From Nymphaea colorata (lineage: Eukaryota > Streptophyta > Magnoliopsida > Nymphaeales > Nymphaeaceae), in the NCBI RefSeq assembly GCF_008831285.2, contig NC_045141.1:23586742-23650741 (forward strand): DNA of 64,000 nucleotides. The letters are read 5' to 3'. Position 1 is the stretch's first letter; every line of letters starts with the position of its first letter. The notes under the pieces were generated by a model, which saw nothing but the letters and a program-made list of their open reading frames with translations, searched no databases and was not told where the DNA came from. A program made the translations under genes and the position numbers. Positions 11,038 to 23,707 of this stretch are shown here, piece after piece.

Positions 11038-12570
11038 CTTCCCCTGCCGCTTCCCTTTCCACCACCGAAGAAGAAGAAGTGAGAAAAGGAAAAAACCGAC
11101 GACCCTCGGAGGGAAACCTAACGCGGGAAACGAGATCGTATCAACAGTTCATAATCCGGCGACTTTTATCCGCCGCAGGCATTGGGGCGGAAGGATCTGG
11201 AACTGTTCGCCTAGGAGCGGTTTTCTTCCTTCCCACTCGACCCCCTCGCTTTGCTTTTGTTTATTCATTCTTCCTTGTAATTTACAGAGGTAAAATAATT
11301 AAAAATAGGACGCAAAGGAGACCCGGTTGCGTTGGGTCGAAGGGAAGGGCAGGACGCACGAAATGGACACCCAGCTACGTCATCGGCTATGTCCTCGGAC
11401 CCAATCACGTGGCCGCTTGCTCGGCGGGTCCAACTTCGCTGCGCTCTGGCACTCAGCACTCGCTTTTATATATATAGGCAAGAGGTCCTTAACGAATAAC
11501 TATAATTTTTTCAAGATGGATAGCTTGAAAAAAAAAATCAATGAAAAAAAGTCATTAATTAATATTATATCATTAAAATACTCTAATCATATTTTTCTCA
11601 TTGATTTTTTCTCAATCATTCTATCTTAAAAAAATCAACCACCAAATGATTTCTTAGCACTTAAAAGGTATGATACCTATCAATTTCTCAATAAATGGTG
11701 AATGATTAAAAAACTTGAAAATCGATCGTTGCTGTAGGGCGTTAGTCAGGTTTATATTGTACCAACAGTTTATGTACCTACTATTAAGAGTGCTTGGAAG
11801 GATGAATTCTAAATTTTTGTTGTCATCGACACCTGCAAATTTTATTTGCATAACTATGGTGTCACTGTTATCATAATGAGCCTGAATTGAGCCACGGGTT
11901 ATTAGTTTTCACTATTTGTTCAAACATTTTGAAAATTATTGTTAGTTAATTTTATATTTTTCGTTTATCTTTTACAGACGATAATTTTTTAACATTTTTT
12001 CCATTTACAAACTGAATCTGTGAATCTCGCAGCCTCACTAATTTGATTCACATAAATGGTTTTCCAGCAGCGCTGGTCCTCAGTTGTGACCAAGTCTGCC
12101 AATTTGATGACTGAGATGATGCTAACACAACATAATTTTGTTCCGTTGTAATTTATTCATACGAATGAACCTACTTGGAACGGTTAAGACGGCTGGAACT
12201 TACTTGATTTTCATTGGATTTTAGACCATTAACATTAAAGGTTAAACTGGAAATTGAACGAATACCTCTTTCTTTCAACTTCAAACAGAACGTACATAAC
12301 ATAACTAGGATTTCATTACGTAAAAACCTGGATTTCAGTACTTCAATAACTAAGTTGCTTCAGAAACACACTTATTAACTCACTGTGAGAATAACAAGAA
12401 ACCGGATCAGGTTTGAATCGTTCATATTTAGCTGCTCATATTGAGCCTAACAAAGACAGGTTAGGAATAAAATTCATGGGCGGCTATATTTAACTTTCTC
12501 TAAAATTTTAGGTGCTTTTGTGTAGGTAGAGGAGGAGGAGGAGGTACGAGAACTGTAGGAGGAAGACGAA
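11038..12570. promoter_or_regulatory. Shared intergenic region between two divergent genes
   Basis: This 1.53-kb gap lies between the start codons of the VAP27-like gene (minus) and the EF-hand gene (plus), so both promoters should be here. Roughly 11038-11170 is a CT-rich leader when read on the minus strand and probably 5' UTR of the VAP27-like gene. A TATATATATA run sits at about 11467-11477. The segment 11440-12470 is AT-rich, and an imperfect inverted repeat occupies about 11513-11632. No coding signal is seen. Confidence 0.5.
11513..11632. repeat. Imperfect inverted repeat, MITE-like
   Basis: The left arm (AAGATGGATAGCTTG followed by A-rich AATCAATGA) pairs with the right arm (TCATTGATTTTTTCTC followed by ATTCTATCTT). 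An AT-rich centre of about 40 bp separates them. It may be a small nonautonomous transposon in the bidirectional promoter region. Confidence 0.5.
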
Positions 12571-15500
12571 ATGCCAAATTCAATGAAGAAGACGAGGAAT
12601 GATGTTGGTGAAGGAGAGCCAGGAATGACGGAGTATGAGAAGCAAAGGGCCTTAAGGATAAAGCAGAACATGGAAAGGATGAAAGCTCTTGACTTGCCAA
12701 GCATGGCTTCTTCCCTCAATAGAGAGTTCTGCTACAAGGAGATGAAAGGCGAGAGCAAGGCCTCTCGAAAGGCCACCAAAGATAAAGACGACGACGAAGA
12801 CGAGTACCAACCAACATCAGAGGACGACGACGACGAAGAAGAAGAAGAAGAAGAAGAAGAGGAAGACGAGGAGGAAGAAGAGGAAAACAATAAGAGAGAG
12901 AAAAGGAAGAAGGTTGGTGTTTATGTGCTGTCTAACGGTATACTAATTCATCGTTGGGGTACCAATTTTTGTTCTGGAAGACAAATGAAAACATTCGCCT
13001 CAAATTCAGAAATTTGAGTACGCAGCCAGTACGTATTATTCAATGAGAAAGAAAACGAGACTATGCGTGCTGCTCGAAAACGGAACTTTCTAGGTCACCC
13101 AGAAAGTTACTCTATGTGTCATTTCGAGACTTTCTTCTAGCACTTTTTGTTCACGGTTGGTCACTTGCCCTTATCCGGAAAAGGTGCAAAAACGAGATAT
13201 TTTCCCAACTTATTAGATTTTCTATATAATTGGGTGCATCTTTTTTACCCCGAATATAAAGTTGCATTTTTCATGGATATTCCTGTTTAGTGTTAGGCAT
13301 TTTAAATGTTATGAAAGCTTTGTGATTTTGTCTATGAGAAAGCTTTGTCACATTGCACTTCGAACTTGGAGCTATTAGCAATTTATACCGAGACCAATTT
13401 AATTGGATTTGAGACATATCCCACACACAGAATCAGGAAGTACTTGCTTCATTTACCAAAAACTGAATCGTTTTAAGAGTATTCTCCATCACGGTTGTCT
13501 TAGTGAATGTCACGGCAGGTCTTGCAGAGAGCAAAACGTTGATGTGTTATAAAGACAGTACGGCTGACGTGTTTAGTACATTGGTCTTGGTATGCTTTTG
13601 CTGTAATTGGACTACAAACGAAGCAAGTACTTCCTACTGAATTCTTACCTCTAAATTTGGCAAGTGCATGTTTCTATGTTGTATCAGACTATTAGTTACA
13701 TCGGAATCTCTACTGGAGGAGAGTATTTCTGCTGTTATGTATTCTATTTGCATTGAGCTCTTTGATATGTTAACACAGTCTAAGTTCTGATGTCTAACTT
13801 TATATGGCATGAAAACACTTTTTTTCCTGGCATGTGTTACATTAGGCCTTGTAATATGTGAACACAATGTAAGTTCTGATGTTCGAACTTTATATGGAAT
13901 GAAAAGAGCTGTGTCTAAAGGTGAATCCCCATGTTTTTCAGTCTTTCCTACTCTTAATGTGGTGTTTGCCTTTGGTTTTTTTGGTTCTGGTGTTAAACAT
14001 GCATTGTGGTTCAAAAGATTGTAAGGTCGGTAACCATCATAAGGTGCTTGTTGTGTGATTGGAAGGGAACTTCACCTGATGCTTCCTTAATTGAAATATG
14101 AAAGGTTGTGAACTCTTCAAAGAAAACAAGGGTTAGGACGAGTAAGTGCCCTCAAAGAGATGAGAAGGTGGGAAATGCTGAAGAGATTGATGAAGATGCA
14201 GCTTTGCAGAAGGTGAATTTCAAGCCTTCCTTTCATACTTGTGTCGCCTTTTTACTGTGTTGAGGCTATGGAGTATGGGATGGTTCGGTTTATGGTGTAG
14301 AATAGTTGTCCCATTCATGATCATACCTCACCCGAGGAAGTTATATGCAGGCGATTGCCCTTTCCTTAGGAGGTGTTGCTGAATCTTCAAATTGGATGGG
14401 TGGTAGCATGCATAAACAATCAGGCAGAAAAGAAGCAAATGCGTTTTGTGAAAGAAAAAATGTAGAAATGGGCACTAGCAAAGGAAGGGGAAGAAAAGCC
14501 AAGGTTTGCTAACACCTAGTTTGCTTGAGTCTCAAAATATTCTCTTTGCTGCTCTTGAACTTCATTTTCTTTTTATAAATTTAATGTGGAGTAACTGACT
14601 TTTTTTGTTCAGGGTAGTGGCAGACCTAAAATGTCTGAAGATGATGTTATCAGCTATTTTTTTCTAATTGATGGTAAATTCTTGCTGGCTACACTTGATT
14701 GATTTTGATCCTGTTACCTCCAAGGCTCCAAATATCCTTATGGAAATAATTTTAATTTTTATTCTGGCATTTTATTTAGTTAATCTTAAAATGGATATTT
14801 TGGATAGTTTATTTGCTTAGGATCTGATTAGGTTTCAATCCCCAAATAATCTAGTGCTTTTATATCTGCGATATGGATGTCATTTAAATAGACTCCCTTG
14901 ATCACTATTGTTGTAATCACAGGGAGGATTGCAAGTGGGTTCAATCTGGGAAAGCTAAATACACTAGATGTCGTGATAAAATGGTATACAGCACAATAGA
15001 TATTGTCAAGACCTTCAAACCGGAGCCAGCCATATTTGCAACCCTAATCACAATTTTAGTTATAATGGTGTATCCTTATTTTGATTATCAAATATCAACA
15101 ATTATTCCTTTTGGCATCTTATTACTTAACAAATTATACATTTTTTGAAACAATTTTTCTGGTTAAACAATCGTTGGAGCTCTTTTGGTTACAGAAAACA
15201 TGATATTTTAAAAATATTACCAGATATTGATGTTGTGGTGAAACTGCAATCTAATAATCCTATATGCATATGTCCTCATCTTTTTTCTTTCAATGCTGTT
15301 CAAAAGAGTGTGGTAAACCGTTTTTTATTTCTTTTTCCTCAGAATTGACCTTGCCACCTAAGTACTGGTTTGATCCCCTTGATTAACCTATCTCTATTAT
15401 CTACATCAATTTTTTTCTGGTCAGATATTCGTGCTTCTGGAGATACCCATGCTCCTACACAGCCGTGGTAAACTAAGACAAGTTGCCCCATTCTCTTTGC

Positions 15501-16715
15501 CTGTTAAGCTTTTAAAATCCCGTGGTGTTTCCTGCCACTAGCGTCCCAAGGGTAAATTTATACATAAAAGTGTCAAGGCACCTTAAATAACAAAAGAATG
15601 ATCTTACTGCTGCATAGTCAGGCCTTTGAAGATAACAGCTTCACTAACACTTGAAAATATACCATGTCTTTCTACGCATATTTTTTTGCCAATATCCTGT
15701 ACCATATCGCTCGGGAATGGGCATTGGCTTGGCATGTCTCAGCCCAACCTGGAATATGTTGAACATCATCTGGCTTGGTTTGTCACATGAAGGTCACAGG
15801 GTTTCAATGACTTGGCAACTTTTTAGGGTTTAAAATATTATTTGTAAGTGGCACAATCTGAGTCAATGTGGATAATGTGTGGAACATAGAGCCCAAACTG
15901 AACCAGGCATACAGAATGCCTCACCTGAATCTTGTTGGGTTTTGTCTGGGACCGTGCTATCAAGCTAAGCTACAGGTGAATTAGGCTGACTTTTTCTGCT
16001 TATACCAATTAATTAATTCTTCATTTACCTTTTTCTCTATCTGCCTTGACAGTAAGATGTGCTTGTTGTTATATGGTTTAACAGTAACAAAATCATGCCA
16101 AAATGGTTATTAATTTTCTTTCTCAAGGTTTTCCTAGTGTAATTGATGTCCAATTCGAGCCATAAATTGAGTTTAATATTTAAGATGTCTTCTGTTATTG
16201 ACTTTGGGAACTATGAATTCCAGAAGCTGGCAAAGGGAACATAACATGGAGGGACATAAAGAAAGCCATGGTGACTCATGATTTTCACTGGACCGACAAG
16301 GAAATCAATGACATGATTTGTTTCTTTGACAGCAAAGGAAATGGCAACGTAAGTGCATATATTTACGTATAAAACATAATGTTTAGGTCGTTCTAGTTCC
16401 ACTAAAGAAAATGTTTTTACTTCTTCTGTTGAAATGACATATTTCTTGCTGGCTTCTTGAGAATATTTAGGCTGAATTTAAATAGGTGAGCTTCTTTTGG
16501 CCTTTTCTGGTTGTTGAGGAAATGAACTCTTCTTTCATATGGCAAGCAATGGTGGCTACGTGGAATTCTGTATGATGTAATTGGTAGGTAAAAATTTTGC
16601 TTGCAAGTTCAAAATCTCCATGTGACATTTATTGATGGGTTTTCAGCTGAATCTGGAAGATTTTCAGAGAATTGTGGAGCGTTGTGGCATGATCCAACAT
16701 GCAGAATATGACTGA
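12571..16715 (+). CDS. Acidic protein with C-terminal EF-hand pair, six exons
   Basis: I reconstruct six exons: 12571-12912, 14105-14212, 14351-14503, 14613-14673, 16224-16348 and 16647-16715. All introns are GT-AG and phases agree, giving 285 residues. The N-terminus has TEYEKQRALRIKQNMERMKA followed by LDLPSMASSLN. Residues about 70-114 are an Asp/Glu run followed by basic KREKRKK. Exons 2-3 are Lys/Arg/Ser-rich with AIALSLGG at the exon 3 start, suggesting a nuclear or chromatin-type protein. Residues about 209-279 form two EF-hand-like helix-loop-helix units: loops DEAGKGNITWRD and DSKGNGNLNLED, with helices DVISYFFLI, DKEINDMICFF and LEDFQRIVERC. Loop position 3 is Ala or Lys instead of Asp/Asn, so calcium binding may be weak or lost. 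I do not know a named family member and assign no function. The first donor (GTTGGT) is weak, and reading through it meets a stop at 13015. Confidence 0.75.
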
Positions 16716-18660
16716 AAAAACTTCATTGCTGTTGTTGGAAGTCTCTATGCTACCATGTCGATCAGCAGTTGTAAGTCTTGAGGACCTTTATGTAACTTTT
16801 ACTTTTCTGTGCATTCTTCCTTTACATTTACTCGTCAGGATTGTATGTTATCAAGCGGCTGATGGGTGAAGATTTCTTGAGTTGTCTGTGAATTAGTTAG
16901 AAATAGTGCTACAGAGAAGCCAAACATGACCTAAGCCTGCGCTATTTGATCTTGGGTCCTAAACATAAGCTAGCTTGAGACTCTGTTTGAGTGTTGCTTA
17001 TCACCTGAGTTGATGTTCCTGAATTCAGCAGACGAGCTGTAACTTGAGAAATGAAGCCCAAAGCACAGCTTGAAGGGCAGGATTTAAATGCATCGCCTCC
17101 AACTTTGAAGCTCTGTAGTCCAACCACTAGAACATGCTTCGGTGTTAAAAAAATTCTGGTGGTTCTTCTATTGAAGGATATTCCATGAACCTATTGATGC
17201 TCACTCAAGCTTGATCGGCATTGATAAAGATAATCACACTTCGCTCATTTATATCAATGCTCTGATGTTCGCACTGAGTTTGATCCATTTTAACAGCCAT
17301 ATAAGGCCACACTGAGTTTGATCCATTTTAACAGCTATGGAACCTTAAGAGAGCTTGGGTTGTCTCAGTTGCTTGTGCATCCTGTTTGTGCCCCACTGCA
17401 TGCCTGAGACACTCATGACTAGTTTCTGAGGCATGCTAAGGAGTGGCCTTCTGCTGATCCACCTTCTGAGTTGATTATCCGGCTATTTTCTTCAATGAAC
17501 AGTTCAGATGCCAAACCATATCTACCATTCTGCACATGCCTTCCCGTGCCCCTGACAACTAATCAGTCCATTCTCTGGTTGCAGACAATTGAGGATCGAG
17601 GAGATGATTATCAGGTGGTTCGTTCTTTTGGGCCTTTCTCCTTCATACGGATTAAAGCATCTCATGCTAATAATGGAGGCCTTTTCAACAAAGAAATGCA
17701 ACAAGAAACTTGATCATGAGCGAGTTCAGTTTGTCTTTTTTTAGCAAAAGGTGGAGCACATGAAACCTTTGGATGCGTATTCCATCCTGTCTGGCACTGA
17801 AGTGCTTTTTTTTTTCTTTTTTGGCACAAAGGGAAAGTCTCCTTTCTAAAATTGTGCATGATCACGAAGCATGTGCCTGGGTTCTGTGATTTTTCTACCA
17901 TTTAGGTGAGGCGCAAAAGCGTGTGAGGTGGACAATTGATGTCCCATTTGGGTGACAATGAAGGCATTGTTGAAAACCTGGTTTTGGCTTCAAAACTTGT
18001 ATAAATCTATGCTGACCCTAAAACAGGGTTTTTACATGGTCCCTGGCAGGCTATAGATGACCAAGGAGAATTTGTCTGGAAATGTAACTAGCGGTTTCCT
18101 ATTTAGAGTGAACTTCTGTCTTCACGTCAATCTTATAGTAAACCAAATGCATCTGTCATGCTGTTGGTTTCTAAGAGAATCGGACTTGCCTCGTTGTGAT
18201 GATACTTCGCTCCGATGATGCTTTGCTCCAAACTGATCGTTAACGCTCTGCTATATTTGGTGGCTCCGATGGGTGAAAAACACATGAAAGAGATGGATGC
18301 AAGCGTTGTTACCCTAGTGCAGGCCTTGACTAAACTTGGCCGTAACAGTGTAAATCAGTCTCATTTTGGGGTTGGTTTTTCAAGGTCCTTTTTCTTCTTA
18401 TGATCTATCAAAATGGGAAGACTGGTTTTGAAGAAAGAAAGAGGAAAAAGAAAGTAGCAGAAAGAGGAAAAACTAGTTGAAAAGTAGCAGTGAAAAGTAG
18501 CATTGGTGGAAAATATAGTCGTCTAGCCATCTAATCAGAGTTATTGGATTCCAATGGTTAAGAGGGAAAAAAAAGTTGATGAGCACTTTGTTTATTTACT
18601 ATTAGTTTACATTTTTTTCTCTTTTTTTTTCTTAACCATTCATATTCTCTTTCTCTCTCT
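16716..18660. other. Intergenic stretch with small repeats and a tRNA-like segment
   Basis: No gene is supported here. A 26-base word starting CACTGAGTTTGATCC occurs twice, 38 bases apart (17272 and 17310). On the minus strand, 17075-17137 resembles a decayed tRNA or SINE head: TAGTGGTTGG looks like an A-box and GCATTTAAATCCTGCC like a B-box. The short open frames around 17470-17900 and 18215 lack domains. Confidence 0.4.
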
Positions 18661-21600
18661 TTCTTATATATATATATATATATAAGATAGGCATATCATT
18701 GTTGGAACGTCTCAGAAAATTCTTACTTTTCCTTTTTCACAACTCATTTTCAGGAAGCAAAGAGGGGGAAAACTTTTTCTTTTTTCCCATAAACCCCTCT
18801 TTTCACAAGAAGGAATCCTGTCTAGAGCGTCAAACTTCGCATGCGTGGTCATAGTCGCATGCACGTTCTGCAAAATGCTGCAAAAAAATCGAACTGTGCA
18901 GAGAGATCGAAGTGAATCACACTCATTCTTCTTTAGGAACATTCAGAATTTTTCTCTGCTCCGTGGCCGCTTTAGACTAGAATCACATGCATCGCCGGGA
19001 ATAGGCCAACAGGCGCAACTCACACCGGTAGCGAAACGATCGGAACATCAACCAGCCTTTGCTTAGAAAAAGTTACAACAAAAAATCGAAAGCTATATCA
19101 GTTTACAGTATACCATTCAATAGATCTGCCATAGTTTTCTCTTTTCTGCAGTCATTATGAGGGGCAGCAACTTGCAGCAGCGGCTGATCTTTTCCGTGAG
19201 AATAATATATATCAATTTGTATCAAGATTTGTGAATATTCTAAGGCCTATTTGATATTCTCATATTGCAGGCCAGTGTATGCCTAAAATCTGTAGTATTA
19301 GTGGCGAACAAGAGATCCATCCACTTGGTTAGAGACCTACCCACTAGATTTGCATGGACGGCTACGTAGTTTGTCTAATCTTGAACCAGCTGGCCAATAA
19401 GAAAAACGAAAAAAAGTTACTAATCATCGTGTCAATCGATCTGTTGTTTAGACGTCTTGATAAGGGGAAACTCAGACTGAAACCTTCAAACATATTCAGA
19501 AGCACAGGATCTTAGACAAAAGAAATGTATACCATAATCTAAAATATCTTGAAGAAAAAAACTGATGCTTATAGAACTATAACAGCTACAACTCACCCCC
19601 ACTAAGCGAACCCATTTAAGCCTTTGGGATGTTGGTAAACTAGTCATGATTAATGCCCCCTCTTGTACATTCATTTATTTATATTTAATTTTCTTAATCA
19701 CTAGGTCAGGGAAGCGTGATCGAATTTGCAGTTTGCTTTCCCAAGGCATGTTAGAACTTTTTCTGTGGGGCTATGCTGCGAAAGCAGAGTTGGTGCTTTT
19801 CTCAAAAACGCTACAGCCCTCTTCTTTCATCTCAAATAACAGATGGGTTTTCATTCTTTTGTTTTGGAATTCCTTGTTGAGATCACCACAAAAGAAATTC
19901 CTTCTTGATATGCACAGACAGCCCAAACAAATTCATTTCTGCCTTTCTTTCTGCTTAGAGTTTTCAGGTTTTCACAAAGTAAAAATGAAAAGAAATTGGG
20001 AGATTCCAAAGTTTTGATCTTACGTCTAACATGAAATCCTTAGGTTGAGAGAGTGGGAACCACGATTCCTCTCCCTCTCCCTCTCCCTCTCCCTCATTAG
20101 TGAGTATCTCCGGGAATATGCCTCTGTTTCTCTCTCTCTACTGACTGACTGCTGGGGATCAATATCATTCGTCTCGAATATGCCTTTTTCCCGTGACGTC
20201 ACATGGGAGACTTTCTTTCGATTTTGGACCAAAATAAACGCCCCCGATTAAGTGGATGTTTGACACAAACGCCACCCAATTTGACAAGACCGTCTCGAAA
20301 GGAGCCCATGATTTTCCTTGTCCACCGCTTGAAGGACAAAAGTTGAGAAAAACTCGAGTGACCCCATAAATTGAGCTTATTAACGGGGAGAAATCAAATA
20401 GTTACAAGGCGACCATCTTGCCTTTCTCGAAGTCAAAGCGAGTAAATTTGATAATAATATGGATTATTATATCATTGTATTTACGCTAAGATTGGATTGG
20501 GAAAAAACCCAAAGAACTTTTCATGCCATTCTTCTATAAACGAGACTTGCTAGTATCATGTGCGGATCGTTTGGCAACGGGAAGAAGGCTTAAAGGGAAC
20601 ACGTTGTTCGTTCTTTCTCCCTCTCTTTTTCTTATTTTCTTTTGTGAGTTTTACTTGAGTGGAAGCCGGAACCATGCTTAACAATGGTAATTTGGTAAAT
20701 GTATGAGAATACTGGGGCAGAACAAGAGGATTTGATTCGTTGGAGAACGTTGGAAGGGGGCCGGTGGAGACGTCTATTTCTTGCCGCGGAAGCGAGTGGT
20801 GGCGTGGAAGCAGAGGAAGGAAAAAGAGATCCTTCTTTGAAGAAGGGAGAGGAGAAGAGTCACAAGCCAGTGGGTAGGTTGCTACCAGCCTACCGCCATC
20901 TCCGTCTGCTTGGCCTAACATTCTTGTGCGTCCCAAACTCCTCCACTTTCGTTCCTTGCAATTTTTCGACTTCGTGTTCGCCTCATCTTCTCCTTGGGTT
21001 GGTTTCTCATTGTTAGAGTTCTCAATTTCAAAATGAAGCTCTTGCTATTTCTTCATCTTATTGCGGTGTTGAATTGTTGGTGGTTTGGTTTTTCGACGAG
21101 CTAGTCTGTGAGACTAGTTGGTGGTTGCTAGTTTGCGGAAACCGTTCTGCCAAAGACCAGTTGGTGGATGGCAGGTGAAACAGTTTTAGTTGTGTAAGAG
21201 AAAGAGAAAATTTCGGGTGGGGCAGCTGTCTTGTTGGTTGATCATGGCTGATTTTGATATGCCTTCCGTTTTGTTAATCGAGTGAGGTGAATAAGTATAT
21301 GGTTCTGTCAAATTTTCTGAGCATTCTTGTTACTGCCTTTTCTTGTGAAGCTTAATGCTGTTTCTTTCTTTATCATAAGGAAGTGCAAGTTTTTTTTCCT
21401 TTCCTTTCTTTTTTGGCCGTAACATTCAATTTACTGAAATAAATTGGCCACCGCTCTGTTCGCAAGGTCGAAAATCTGGTTTTAGCCGCTCATAGTTGCT
21501 AAAAATGCTGCTGATATATTGGAGGTTGCTGTAAGTTTTACTCGATTATCTAAAAGATGGACAGTGTTAGCCATTACGCTCTAGGATATGTCGGTTTCCC

Positions 21601-21964
21601 ACTAATAAGTACTTGAGAAAAGAACTTTTCCACAATGGCATATTTTGGAAATTAGTACTTGATCTGCTCTTAAATTTTTTGTGTATAGGCAAATAATTAA
21701 ACTGCTCTATCTGTCGTAATAAGCTGAGAAGTTAAATCCTGTAGTTTACTGCTTGCTTTCAGGACTCTAATTTGATCTTTGTTCTTTTCCTTTTTAGAAG
21801 CCAAACTGAGTATCGGAAGGGAAGTGAAACGAATTGCCCATTTTTTCTTTAGTGCTGACTGCTGGGAGATCTGTTTTTATATTCTTCCTTGTATCATCTA
21901 CCAGATTGAATTTCAAAGAGTAGTATAACCAGTTGTACTTATTGAAGGCTCAAGTTTGTATCTG
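18661..21964. other. Intergenic region and probable 5' leader of the transporter gene
   Basis: A TA microsatellite lies at 18665-18685 and a CTCCCT hexamer array at about 20068-20096. Open frames at 18845, 19646 and 20699 have no domain features. Bases about 20690-21964 probably contain the promoter, 5' UTR and perhaps a leader intron of the downstream MFS gene, but I could not place the splice sites or the transcription start. Confidence 0.4.
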
Positions 21965-23707
21965 ATGGCTTCAGTGGAAGAGCCAGGACGTCAGAGAAGT
22001 AAGCCCCCTGGCATACGGCTTGTTGAATGTGTCTATGGATCCAGCTTGAGTGTTAGAACATACCAGGCAATTGTTCTCGTCGTCACTTTCCTTGCTTATG
22101 CAAGCTATCATGCCTCAAGGAAATGCACGAGCATCGTTAAAAGTGTTTTGGATCCTGAGTCGTCAGAAATGAGAATATCATCATGGCCGGCGAGCGTTTA
22201 TCTGAAAGCAAACAGGGAAAAACTTAGAGCCAGCAGTGATGGATGGGCCCCATTCAATGGGGCAGACGGCACAGAGCTGCTTGGAGAAATCGACCTTGCT
22301 TTTCTCTCATTTTATGCTTTTGGCATGTATTTCTCTGGACAACTTGGTGATCGCCTGGACTTGCGGCTGTTCCTTACAGCTGGGATGGTGGGAACTGGAT
22401 TATTCACTTCACTGTTTGGAGCAGCTTATTGGTTGAACATTCATATCTATGTCTACTTCTTAGTGGTTCAGATGTTTGCAGGCCTCTTTCAATCAACTGG
22501 ATGGCCATCTGTTGTTGCCGTTGTTGGTGAGTGGTTTGGGAAGAAAAAAAGAGGGTTGATAATGGGAATATGGAATGCACATACTTCTGTAGGCAATATA
22601 TCTGGTTCATTGATTGCTTCGGCTGTCCTCAGATATGGGTGGGGATGGTCCTTTCTGTTACCGGGGCTACTTATTGCCTCAATGGGATTGCTGGTGTTTC
22701 TCGTCTTGCCTGTTAGTCCTGAAAGCATGGGCTTGAACAGAGATAGAGATGGCTTATTAGAGTCCTTCAAGAAGGAAGGAGTTGAAGAGCCCCTACTGAG
22801 GCAGATGAATGGTGATAAAGAGAAGGCTGTGGGTTTTATACAGGCATGGAGGATCCCAGGGGTGGCATCATATGCTCTCTGCCTCTTCTTCTCGAAATTG
22901 GTGGCTTATACTTTCCTTTACTGGCTTCCTTTCTACATCAGCCGCACCGGTAATTCTTGTCTCACCAAATTCTTTTAGTTTAAATGTGTGACAAAAAGCC
23001 ACTACAATGTTTCACCAGACACTAATTTGTACCTTTATATCTAGGAAATGGATTATTTATGTCTCGTAGACCATGGCAGAGAATGTCTTACAGAGCATAA
23101 CCTGATAACATGTTTGGTCTCTTCAATAGTTTCTAACCATTAATGCAATTTTTTTGCAGCGATTGATGGGAAATATTTGTCTGATCAGACTGCTGGGTAC
23201 CTATCTACTCTTTTTGATGTAGGAGGTGTGGTGGGTGGCATCCTTGCAGGTCATATATCTGACCGGCTTGATGCTAGAGCCATAACAGCTGCAAGCTTCA
23301 TGTATTGTGCAATCCCCGCACTCTTCTTCTACCGAGCATATGGTGATGTTTCTCTGTATGTGAACATCATTTTGATGTTCTTTGCCGGAATGTTCGTGAA
23401 TGGACCATATGCACTGATCACCACTGCAGTTTCTGCAGACTTGGGCACGCACAGCTCCTTAGACGGGAATTCACGGGCACTTGCAACAGTGACAGCAATA
23501 ATTGATGGAACTGGGTCTATTGGTGCAGCTCTGGGGCCATTGTTGACAGGCTATATCTCTGTCAAGAGCTGGAATGGTGTTTTTTTAATGTTAATGCTGT
23601 CAGCATTAGTAGCAGGACTGCTGTTGACACGGCTGGTAATAGCTGAGGTGGCTGCCAAGATTGAGAGGGCGAGGTCTGTAAATAACCACATGAGGTTGGG
23701 AGTTTGA
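21965..23707 (+). CDS. G3Pp-like: Putative glycerol-3-phosphate transporter (MFS, SLC37-like)
   Basis: Two exons, 21965-22949 and 23160-23707, are separated by a 210-bp GT-AG intron (phase 1) and encode 510 residues. The start is the ATG of MASVEEPGRQRSK; an upstream in-frame TTG at 21956 is not used. The N-terminal conserved block YASYHASRKCTSIVKSVL is typical of plant G3P permeases of the organophosphate:phosphate antiporter family. Next comes an MFS motif-A-like loop, GQLGDRLDLRLFL. About twelve hydrophobic segments are visible, six before the acidic central loop (EPLLRQMNGDKEK) and six after it. The second half has LFDVGGVVGGILAGHISDR, the repeated motif A. The family exchanges glycerol-3-phosphate for phosphate, and some plant members are phosphate-starvation induced. 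Substrate and membrane are inferred from family only. Length is normal for the family. Confidence 0.92.

Noticed and set aside
20699-21016. 105-codon frame upstream of the transporter gene
   Set aside because: It has no domain and lies in the probable 5' leader and promoter region. Its Arg/Glu/Leu composition looks like chance in GC-richer leader sequence.
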